A DNA stretch of 64,000 nt from Arcobacter lacus (GTDB lineage: Bacteria > Campylobacterota > Campylobacteria > Campylobacterales > Arcobacteraceae). How positions within the stretch are numbered: position 1 is the stretch's first letter; each line of letters opens with the position of its first letter. The stretch lies in assembly GCF_003063295.1 (NCBI RefSeq), contig NZ_MUXF01000019.1, positions 117,909-181,908 on the forward strand, given 5' to 3'. The notes under the pieces are model-generated. The model worked only from the letters and a program-made list of their open reading frames with translations. It searched no databases and had not been told where the DNA came from. The position numbers and the translations under genes were made by a program. This document shows positions 26,057 through 33,542 of the stretch, piece by piece.

Positions 26057-26630
26057 GCGTGAAATCTTCCTCATTTGGAATTCTGTTTAAATGTTCGCCA
26101 TTATAGCTACCTATTATATTTTTTACAATATCTTTTATAGCTATATTTTTGATTTTTTTTGATTTTATTCCCAAAGATTCAATTTCTTTTATAATATTTA
26201 AAACATATTCTTCAAATTTTTCTTCCATTTTTTCTGTAAGACCTATCTCTACACTTATTATATCTTCAGGGATTATTCCCATAATTGTAACGTTTGCATG
26301 AGAGTCTAAAACAGAAACTATCTCCAACATTTCAACTATTTCAACTTCATGAGCTGTTTTTCTATAATTTCCAAGTCCTAAAAGAACTTCACTTGGTAGT
26401 CTATAGATACTTCCAGCTGTATCTTCAATCGAAACTGTGTCTAAAATAATAACATTATCATACTCTTGAAAATATGCCATTAATTTAAAACCTAAAGTAC
26501 CACCATCGATTATTTCCAAATTCTCATCATCAAATTCATAATTCTGTCTTATATATTCACTGGCATAAATTCCTATACCCTCATCTTTAAAGAGCATATT
26601 TCCTACACCAACAACAATATTTTTTTTCAT
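26040..26630 (-). CDS. hydD2: [NiFe]-hydrogenase maturation protease HydD (operon 2)
   Basis: Endopeptidase for the HydB2 precursor. It carries the family motif VGVGNMLFKDEGIG and the nickel-sensing residues E (KDEGIG), D (IILDTVS) and H (TAHEVEIVEM). The start at 26630 (MKKNIVVG) is chosen because AAGGG stands seven bases before this ATG. A GTG two codons upstream would lie inside that spacer. About 196 residues, slightly longer than HydD1. Unlike operon 1, it is separated from hydC2 by a strong hairpin terminator, so it probably depends on read-through or its own promoter. Confidence 0.9.
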   Translation of the reverse strand: MKKNIVVGVGNMLFKDEGIGIYASEYIRQNYEFDDENLEIIDGGTLGFKLMAYFQEYDNVIILDTVSIEDTAGSIYRLPSEVLLGLGNYRKTAHEVEIVEMLEIVSVLDSHANVTIMGIIPEDIISVEIGLTEKMEEKFEEYVLNIIKEIESLGIKSKKIKNIAIKDIVKNIIGSYNGEHLNRIPNEEDFTHAINL

Positions 26631-26680
26631 AAACACACCCTTTTAAAAACTCTCTTATAAATCAACTTTGAAAACTTATA

Positions 26681-26716
26681 AAAAAGTTTTAAAATTAGGC
26701 AAAGCCTAATTTTAAA
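26681..26716 (-). terminator. Intrinsic terminator between hydC2 and hydD2
   Basis: Immediately after the hydC2 stop, the minus strand forms a 13-bp stem TTTAAAATTAGGC / GCCTAATTTTAAA with a 3-base loop, followed by ACTTTTTTAT. This is a textbook intrinsic terminator inside what is otherwise a hydABCDE order. It should lower expression of hydD2E2 relative to the structural genes. Confidence 0.8.
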
Positions 26717-27430
26717 CTATTTTTCTTCTTTTTTATCTTCTTCTTTTACGTATTTGTAACCACCAAATACGATTGCAATATCACTTTCCTGCCAGAAGAT
26801 TGTTCTCCAGATTTGATAATAAATATGACACATTACCCAAACTAAGATTAAATACATAGATGTATGATGAGCAATTCTAACTCCCATATTTCCACCAAAC
26901 ACATGAAGAGTCCAATCTGTTGCAAAGTGTAACATCCAAGGCCACCAAGCTCCAATAGAACTCTCCCCTGATGCTAATCCATGAACATATAATTGAAGTC
27001 CTGTAAATAACATAAATACTAATAGTAAGTGAAAAACTGTAAAAAACATAATATTATAACTATCACTATGTTCTGAACTAAATTTTTTTCTTCTATTAAA
27101 TGTAATTAAGTTAAAGAAAACTTCACAGAATTCAATAAAATTCTTTTTTGTAGGAAGTATCTTTTTGTATGGTTTTTCAAATCTTGAAAATAGATATAAA
27201 TAACCAATTAAAATTGCTGTAACATCAAAAATAATTGCAGCAATAAAATGTCCCCATCTATTCCATGCCATCACGTACTTGTCTACTGCTGGGTCAGCTA
27301 TAAAGCTTTGATAATATGGATGACCTATATATAAACCAGTTATGACTGCAACAAGCATACAAATCGCATTCCCCCAGTGAATCGTTCGCATGATTGGAGT
27401 CATTCTCTCAACCTTTTTCATTTTAGGCAC
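26717..27430 (-). CDS. hydC2: Cytochrome b subunit of hydrogenase 2 (HydC)
   Basis: This is a quinone-reducing di-heme cytochrome b partner of HydA2B2. It has four hydrophobic helices and histidines at PIMRTIHWGN, RWGHFIAA, LQLYVHGLA and RIAHHTSMYLILVWVMCHIY. The GTG at 27430 is chosen as start since GGAGG lies eight bases upstream, overlapping the hydB2 end by eight bases. ATG codons at 27421 or later are too far from that site, and an upstream TTG falls within it. A charged cytoplasmic tail (KEEDKKEEK) ends the protein. A terminator follows directly. Confidence 0.9.
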   Translation of the reverse strand: MPKMKKVERMTPIMRTIHWGNAICMLVAVITGLYIGHPYYQSFIADPAVDKYVMAWNRWGHFIAAIIFDVTAILIGYLYLFSRFEKPYKKILPTKKNFIEFCEVFFNLITFNRRKKFSSEHSDSYNIMFFTVFHLLLVFMLFTGLQLYVHGLASGESSIGAWWPWMLHFATDWTLHVFGGNMGVRIAHHTSMYLILVWVMCHIYYQIWRTIFWQESDIAIVFGGYKYVKEEDKKEEK

Positions 27431-29165
27431 GGCTTGTTCCTCCAATTGGATCTACTTTATAAACACCTAATTCTTTGCCATTTGTATCAATAATATGTAC
27501 CGCACAAGCAATACAAGGGTCAAAACTATGAATAGTTCTTAAAATTTCTAGTGGTTGATCTGGATTTGCTACTTTTGTACCAATTAATGCTGATTCATAA
27601 GCACCAAGTCTTCCTTTATAATCTCTTGGAGCAGCATTCCAAGTTGAAGGAACAACAGCTTGATAATTAGCTACTTTTCCATCTTTAATTTTTACCCAAT
27701 GTCCTAAACCTCCTCTTGGAGCTTCAGCCATACCAAATCCTTGAGTATCTTTTGAAACATTGTCAAAATTAAATTCTGTCCAAGTTGATAAATCTCCATG
27801 AGCAACATTTGAAGCTAACTCATCAACCCATTCCATCATAACATCAGCCATAAGTTCAGTTTCAATTGCTCTTGCTGCTGTTCTTCCAACTGTTGAGAAT
27901 AGAACTTGAACTGGTAAGTTTCCATTTTTTAAGAATGTTGTTACATATTTAGAGATTCTTTCATCTTTAGAAGCAACACCAACTATCATTCTTGCAAGTG
28001 GTCCAACTTCCATTCTTTCATCATCATAAAGTGGTGATTTAATCCAAGAATATTTATTATCTGTATCTAAATATGCAATATTATTCTCTTTTTTTCCAAA
28101 CCCTGTATAATTTGGTTTTGTTACTCCATCAAATGGGTGAAGATTTGTATTTCCTTCATACCAAGCATGAGTTACATCTTCAGTTATTTTTGTTTGGTCA
28201 ATTTCAAAAACTTTTGATAAATCTCTATTTTTTACAATTCCTGAAGGGAAAAGTTTAGCTGATTCATAAAATGGAGTATCATCAAGTCTAAAATCACCAT
28301 AAGACATATAGTTTCCTATACCTCCTCCAATTCCTTCTAAAGCTTCACCAGCATACATTGTTCCTGCCATATAAACATCACTTAAATATGCTTCTTTTGT
28401 AAACTTTCTTCCTTTTTTAAGGATTTGTTTAAATTCAGCAATTCTTGCAGGATTTTTAATATCTTGAACACATGTAACTCCACCAACAACAAAAGATTGT
28501 GGATGTGGATTTTTACCACCAAAAATAGCCATCATTTTTGCTAAATCTCTTTGTAATTCAAGTGCATCTAAATAGTGAGAAAGTCCTATTAAGTTTTGTT
28601 CAGGAGTTAGTTTAAATCCTTTACTTCCCCAATAAGCATTTCCAAAAACTCCAAGTCTTCCTTGTTTTACATATTTTGTAACTCTTTCTTGAACTTGAGC
28701 ATATACATCTTCACTTGCATTCCAAGCTCTTTGACCTGAAACACTTGCCCATTTTTGAGCTTCAGCAACAGTTGCTTTTGGATCTGCTTTAAGTGCTTCA
28801 GTAATATCAACCCAGTCAAGTGCATGTAAATGATAGAAGTGAACAATATGGTCATGTAAATATAAAGCACCTTGAATAAGGTTTCTTACTAATCTTGCAT
28901 TTTTTGGAATTGTGATTTTAAACGCGTGTTCAACTGCTTCAATACTTCTTTGATAGTGAGTTCCTGTACAAACTCCACAAATTCTCATAGCCAATAATCC
29001 ACAGTCTCTTGGATCTCTTCCTTTTAAAATCTCTTCAATACCTCTGAACATAGTAGAAGAAGAATAAGCATCAGTTACAACATTGTTTTCATCTATTATT
29101 GCTTCAATTCTAAGATGTCCCTCAATTCTTGTAATTGGATCTATTACTAAATGTTTTTTTGTCAT
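27423..29165 (-). CDS. hydB2: [NiFe]-hydrogenase large subunit, hydrogenase 2 (HydB)
   Basis: Catalytic subunit of the second membrane-bound hydrogenase, 580 residues. Nickel ligand motifs are complete: RICGVC at C63/C66, and DPCIACAVH near the end with a 23-residue tail for HydD2 to remove. EAPRGGLGHW contains the conserved active-site arginine. It is similar in length and motif layout to HydB1 but clearly diverged through the middle, so the duplication is old or one copy was acquired separately. The ATG overlaps the hydA2 stop as TAATG. An AAGGAG site lies just upstream. Confidence 0.96.
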   Translation of the reverse strand: MTKKHLVIDPITRIEGHLRIEAIIDENNVVTDAYSSSTMFRGIEEILKGRDPRDCGLLAMRICGVCTGTHYQRSIEAVEHAFKITIPKNARLVRNLIQGALYLHDHIVHFYHLHALDWVDITEALKADPKATVAEAQKWASVSGQRAWNASEDVYAQVQERVTKYVKQGRLGVFGNAYWGSKGFKLTPEQNLIGLSHYLDALELQRDLAKMMAIFGGKNPHPQSFVVGGVTCVQDIKNPARIAEFKQILKKGRKFTKEAYLSDVYMAGTMYAGEALEGIGGGIGNYMSYGDFRLDDTPFYESAKLFPSGIVKNRDLSKVFEIDQTKITEDVTHAWYEGNTNLHPFDGVTKPNYTGFGKKENNIAYLDTDNKYSWIKSPLYDDERMEVGPLARMIVGVASKDERISKYVTTFLKNGNLPVQVLFSTVGRTAARAIETELMADVMMEWVDELASNVAHGDLSTWTEFNFDNVSKDTQGFGMAEAPRGGLGHWVKIKDGKVANYQAVVPSTWNAAPRDYKGRLGAYESALIGTKVANPDQPLEILRTIHSFDPCIACAVHIIDTNGKELGVYKVDPIGGTSRA

Positions 29166-30400
29166 TATTTTTCTTCTCCTTCATTTGATTTTTTACCTGC
29201 TACAACTGATGCTACTGCATGAACTCCAATACCAACAGCAGTTGCTGTTAATAATCCAAGTCCAAATTCATCAACTGTTTTTTCAACTCCACCAGTAGGT
29301 GCTTTAATTTTCGCATTTGCCATTGGTCTTTCATAAGCATATTTGTCCCAGAAGTCTGGTTCAGAACATCCAATACATCCTCTTCCAACACCAACTGGCC
29401 AGTTTGTACCTTCGTTATATCTAATAATTGAACAGTTATTAAATGTCATTGGTCCTTTACAACCAACTTTATATAAACACCAGTTGTTTTTAGCACCTTC
29501 ATCTCCCCACTCTTCAACAAACTCTCCAGCATCAAAGTGAGCTCTTCTTTCACAGTTATCATGAATTCTATATCCAAATGCAAATTTAGGTCTTAATAAA
29601 GAATCAAGTTCAGGAACTTGACCAGTTAAAACATAATGAAGCACAACTCCAACCATATTTGCTGGGTTTGCAGGACAGGCAGGAATATTAATAACAGGTT
29701 TTCCTTTTACTAAATCCATAACTCCAACTGCACCAGTTGGATTTGGAGCAGCTGCTGGAACTCCTCCAAAAGTAGCACATGTTCCGACTGCAACAACAGC
29801 AGCTGCATCTTTTGACATTCTCATTAAATGTTCATGGAAAGTCTCTCCCATAGCACCAATTGTTCCATATTGACCATTCATAGCCATAGGAATTGCACCT
29901 TCAACAAAAAGTAAATATTTACCTTTAAAATGTTCAACAGCTTCTTCAAGTTGTTTATCAGCATCATGTCCTGCTGCTGCTTGAAGTGTTTCATGGAATT
30001 CTAAACTTAATACATCAAACAATAAATCATCAACTGTTGGAGCACTACTTCTTAAAAGTGCTTCAGAGTTTCCAGCACAGTCTTGTAACTCAATCCAAAT
30101 AACTGGAACTCTATTCATAAGTTCAGTTGCTTCTGCAACAAGTGGAGCAAACATAGGAGGAAGCATAAGTGTAGCAGTTGTAGCACTAACCCACTTCATA
30201 AAATCTCTTCTATTTACACCTTCACTCTCAATAACATCCATCATATCGATATCTTTAAGTGGTTCTTGCTCTCTTAAAGCTTTTAATCGTTGTTTTGTTT
30301 TTTCAAATAAAGAGTTGTAATAAACTTCACCTTTATTTGTTTCAACTCTACCTGATTTTTGGGTAAAAACTTTCTTTACCATATCTATTGAGTCATTCAT
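29165..30400 (-). CDS. hydA2: [NiFe]-hydrogenase small subunit with Cys-to-Asn proximal ligand, hydrogenase 2 (HydA)
   Basis: This Tat-exported small subunit (NRRDFMKWV, R64-R65) has a C-terminal anchor (GLGLLTATAVGIGVHAV). The start at 30400 (MNDSIDMVKK) has AAGGAAT eight bases upstream; a start 27 bases earlier has no site. The proximal-cluster motif reads DCAGNSE: C108 is kept, but the second cysteine of CxxC is N111. The remaining ligands are normal (GTCATFGG, ACPANP, DNCERR, WCLYKVGCKGP, NNCS, GCIGCSEP). A proximal cluster with three Cys and one Asn is inferred, unlike HydA1 (CTGC). The codons were checked by eye in the DNA (TGT GCT GGA AAC). Confidence 0.94.
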   Translation of the reverse strand: MNDSIDMVKKVFTQKSGRVETNKGEVYYNSLFEKTKQRLKALREQEPLKDIDMMDVIESEGVNRRDFMKWVSATTATLMLPPMFAPLVAEATELMNRVPVIWIELQDCAGNSEALLRSSAPTVDDLLFDVLSLEFHETLQAAAGHDADKQLEEAVEHFKGKYLLFVEGAIPMAMNGQYGTIGAMGETFHEHLMRMSKDAAAVVAVGTCATFGGVPAAAPNPTGAVGVMDLVKGKPVINIPACPANPANMVGVVLHYVLTGQVPELDSLLRPKFAFGYRIHDNCERRAHFDAGEFVEEWGDEGAKNNWCLYKVGCKGPMTFNNCSIIRYNEGTNWPVGVGRGCIGCSEPDFWDKYAYERPMANAKIKAPTGGVEKTVDEFGLGLLTATAVGIGVHAVASVVAGKKSNEGEEK

Positions 30401-30635
30401 TCTCTTATTCCTTAAATAAATATTCATTCACTATTTGTAAATTATCAACTAAGAACTTAAGGTTAACTTAATTATTTTTCATAAAAAGTAGCAGAAAAGT
30501 AGCATTAATTTTTTCATAAGTTTATATCTATGATTTTTTAGGATTTAAAAGAGTGTCTTGTTCTATTTTTATATAAGAGTCAAGTGAATTAAGTTTTTTT
30601 TAACTTTGTTACAAATATACACTTTTTTTTGTATT

Positions 30636-31985
30636 TTAGTGAGTTGTACACACAGAACACACATCAAAACTTCTAAGAATTATTTTTGCAATATCTATTG
30701 ATGATGTTCCAATAATTGCATTTTGTGCAATTCCTTTTTCTTTCTTATTTTGAGGACCCAAATTCCAAACAGTTGGAGTAATAACATCATAAAATTTTAT
30801 TTTTCCTTTTTCAATATCAATTTTATGGTATAAAGAGCCTCTTGTAGCCTCAACAACAGCAGTTGCTTCTGCTTTATCTACCTTATTTAAAGAAATTTTA
30901 GGTTTTATAAAAGAAGCCTCTTTTATATTAACTCTTGATATAAGATTTTTTGTATCTTCAAGTAAAAAAGCTAATTCATCAATCCTTGCTACAACTCTAG
31001 TAAATACACTATCATCAAAGTTTTTATGAATATCTTTCATAAATTTTCTATTTGATATTATAGCTCTTGCAAGTGGTCCTGTTTCAAAAAAAGAATCATT
31101 ATAAGTAACACTTTTACTCCAAGTATGTTTTTGAGTATTATCTCCACTTAAACTAAAAGTAAAATCATTATTTTCCAAAACTTTTGATAAATCAATTTTA
31201 TTTACTAATTTTGACCTAAATTTTCCTTTTTTAAATATATTGGTATTTCCCAATGATATAAATTTGTTATAAGATTTACCAAAATTTTGTAAATTGTACT
31301 TAAATGATAAATCTTTAAAAAGTTTTAAGTCTCCACCTATTTTTTCAAAATTATCAAAACTTCCAAATGAAAGATAATCATCCAAAGGGATACTAACAAT
31401 ATTATCTTCAAAAAAATTTATTGCAATTTGAAGGTAATTTTGCATATTTACTAAATCCATTTTAGTTGGATCACTCATTACACCACCAGGAAGCATATAT
31501 GAACTGTGAGGCCATTGTCCAGCAATAATTGCTAAAGCTTTAATAGTTTCACTTGCAACTTTACAAGCTTCCAGCCATTTTTTTCCTTTTAAAGGTTCAT
31601 ACACATTCAAATCATTTGTACTTAATTTAATAACATCTGGTAAAATAAACATATAAAACCATTTTATATGAGAATCAATTATTTCAATATTTAAACCTAT
31701 TTGTCTTAAAAGTTTTGCTTTAGGAGTTATTTCCAACTTTTCATCTATATTTTCATAAGCTTTTTCTAAAACTTCAACAGCAGCATTTAAGTGAGCTTGT
31801 CCACAAATACCACAAATTCTAGGTGTGTAAACTAAAGCATCTAAAGGTGATTTATCTTCTAAAATATATTCAAATCCTCTAAAATTTAAAAAATCAATTC
31901 TTGAATCTATAATTATTCCATTTTTCCAAGAACAATTAAGTTTTGCTTCACCTTCAATTCTTTCAACTAAGTTTACTGTTTTCAT
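30636..31985 (-). CDS. hupL: Cytoplasmic group-2-like [NiFe]-hydrogenase large subunit (HupL/HupV-like)
   Basis: This 449-residue large subunit is much shorter than HydB1/B2. Nickel motifs are RICGICGQAH (C58, C61) and a C-terminal DVCSVCTTH that ends exactly at the histidine (H449). With no tail, no protease is required, as I recall for sensory hydrogenases of the HupUV/HoxBC type. It lies 2 bases after the small-subunit gene, in an operon with a TetR regulator. A role in hydrogen sensing or low-level cytoplasmic hydrogen oxidation is possible. Sequence alone does not decide between group 2 subtypes. Confidence 0.88.
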   Translation of the reverse strand: MKTVNLVERIEGEAKLNCSWKNGIIIDSRIDFLNFRGFEYILEDKSPLDALVYTPRICGICGQAHLNAAVEVLEKAYENIDEKLEITPKAKLLRQIGLNIEIIDSHIKWFYMFILPDVIKLSTNDLNVYEPLKGKKWLEACKVASETIKALAIIAGQWPHSSYMLPGGVMSDPTKMDLVNMQNYLQIAINFFEDNIVSIPLDDYLSFGSFDNFEKIGGDLKLFKDLSFKYNLQNFGKSYNKFISLGNTNIFKKGKFRSKLVNKIDLSKVLENNDFTFSLSGDNTQKHTWSKSVTYNDSFFETGPLARAIISNRKFMKDIHKNFDDSVFTRVVARIDELAFLLEDTKNLISRVNIKEASFIKPKISLNKVDKAEATAVVEATRGSLYHKIDIEKGKIKFYDVITPTVWNLGPQNKKEKGIAQNAIIGTSSIDIAKIILRSFDVCSVCTTH

Positions 31986-31987
31986 GT

Positions 31988-32881
31988 TTATTCCATTAAC
32001 TTTTTATGAAGTCTATCTATTTTAAAAGTTTTTGCAACTCCACTAATACTTAGATATGCTCTTTTTGAAATACCAATAGGTATATCTTGAGGAATTCCTA
32101 TGTTTTTTTTAGTTTCTAACATATCTGCTCTTGGAAAATCATTTTCAGTACACCCAACACAAGGAACACCTGCTCTTGTTTTAGAACTAACTTCATTCCA
32201 TAAAATTTTATTACAAGAACTGTGAGTCATAGGAGCACGACACCCTTGATTATAGAATAAACAGCCCTCTTTTTCTCCAAATTCACCTTCAACTTTCCAT
32301 TCAAAATACTCATTTCTTGTACAACCATGATGAGCTAAAGTGCTATATAACTCTTTTGGTCTTCCAAGTTCATCTAAGGCTATTTTGTTATAAATTTTTA
32401 AAGTATTAAGTGTTTGAAATATCCATTCAGGATGAACTGGACAACCAGAAAGATTTATTATTTGATGTTTCATATTTGATAATTTTTTAATATCAAGAGC
32501 TGCTTGAACAGAACAAATATCTTCATTTTGAGTAAATTTTGCATGTATTCCACCAAAAGAAGCACAAGAACCAACACAAACAATATATTTTGCTTTAGAA
32601 GCAAGTTCTTTTAAAATATTTTTAGTAGAATTATCTGATATTGAAAAAATAAAATCATTAGAAGAAATAGAGCCTTCAACAAGCAAAAAATCTATCTCTT
32701 TTGATTCAGTTAAAATATCGTTTAAAGATTTATCAATTGTAAGACTTGGGTGGTAAATAAGATTAAAACTATTTAAAAAAAGTTCAAATTTAGCCGTATT
32801 TGAGCTTAAAAAAGAGTGTGTATTACCATTACAAGTAATGGCTTGAAACCAAACAATAGTTGGATTTTTTTCACTCTTCAT
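31988..32881 (-). CDS. hupS: Cytoplasmic group-2-like hydrogenase small subunit (HupS-like)
   Basis: This 297-residue small subunit lacks a Tat signal and membrane anchor, so it is cytoplasmic. FeS ligand motifs are TCNGNTHSFL (C17, with N20 in place of the usual second Cys), GSCASFGG, GCPVHPEW, HGCTRN, GCLFYNQGCRAPMTHSSCN and GVPCVGCTEND. The latter blocks closely resemble cyanobacterial HupS (group 2a), which from memory also has CxGN. Pairs with the tailless large subunit 2 bases downstream. Its start overlaps the TetR gene end by 11 bases, so regulator and enzyme are translated from one mRNA. Confidence 0.88.
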   Translation of the reverse strand: MKSEKNPTIVWFQAITCNGNTHSFLSSNTAKFELFLNSFNLIYHPSLTIDKSLNDILTESKEIDFLLVEGSISSNDFIFSISDNSTKNILKELASKAKYIVCVGSCASFGGIHAKFTQNEDICSVQAALDIKKLSNMKHQIINLSGCPVHPEWIFQTLNTLKIYNKIALDELGRPKELYSTLAHHGCTRNEYFEWKVEGEFGEKEGCLFYNQGCRAPMTHSSCNKILWNEVSSKTRAGVPCVGCTENDFPRADMLETKKNIGIPQDIPIGISKRAYLSISGVAKTFKIDRLHKKLME

Positions 32882-33464
32882 ATTTCAGTGCTCGATAGAT
32901 ATTATCAGCAACAGCATCTGAATAACTCAATATATCTTTATCAAGAACATTTTCACCACTTAAAAAAGCAAAACCGCCCAAACATCCCATAATCATAGCA
33001 AAAGCTGGGAAAAATTCTTGTTCTCTAAACTCTTTTTTTTGCGCACCATCATCAAGTAAAATCATAACTTCAGTTACAAATTCTCCAACACATAAAAATC
33101 CTTCACAACCTTGTTTAAATACTTCTCTATTTGATAAATAAACCCTTAAAAAATACTCAATTACTTCTGGTGATTTTTGAACATTTTCTAAATATTTTTG
33201 AACAAATAGATAAATCTTTTCTTTTGAAGAAATCTCTAAATTATTAATCTTTCTTAATTCATCAGCTAAAATATTTGTTGAATATTTTATTGCAAATTTT
33301 GCAAGTTCTTCTTTAGAAGTGAAATAATTATACATATTTCCAACACTCATTTGCATAGCTTTTGCAATATCAGGAATTGTTGTATTATAAAAACCTTTTT
33401 GAGAAAAAAGTTTTAATGCATTTTCAATGATAGAATTTTTTTTGTTTTCTTTAGTATTAGAAAT
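32871..33464 (-). CDS. TetR-family regulator with apparent ATT start
   Basis: A TetR/AcrR-type helix-turn-helix lies at the N-terminus (ALKLFSQKGFYNTTIPDIAKAMQMSVGNMYNYFTSKEELAKFA), with a helical ligand domain after it. The first in-frame ATG (33356) lies within the DNA-binding helices and would destroy them. Upstream in frame there is no ATG, GTG or TTG before a TAA at 33470-33468. An ATT at 33464, six bases after AAAGGA, would give MSNTKENKKNSIIENALKLF, a normal TetR beginning, and 197 residues. So either ATT is the start or the start codon is mutated. It overlaps hupS by 11 bases and probably controls that operon. Confidence 0.75.
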   Translation of the reverse strand: MSNTKENKKNSIIENALKLFSQKGFYNTTIPDIAKAMQMSVGNMYNYFTSKEELAKFAIKYSTNILADELRKINNLEISSKEKIYLFVQKYLENVQKSPEVIEYFLRVYLSNREVFKQGCEGFLCVGEFVTEVMILLDDGAQKKEFREQEFFPAFAMIMGCLGGFAFLSGENVLDKDILSYSDAVADNIYRALKYEE

Positions 33465-33542
33465 GTGTTATCCTTTGGAAAAATTTTTCTACATATTAAT
33501 ACATTTATGATTAATAAAATATGAATTTATATAAATTTTATT

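Noticed and set aside
31988..32881. Asn at the second proximal-cluster position in HupS (C17, N20) as an anomaly
   Set aside because: Cyanobacterial-type group 2 small subunits, which this protein closely resembles, also show CxGN as far as I remember. Here it looks like a family trait; only the HydA2 case is unexpected.
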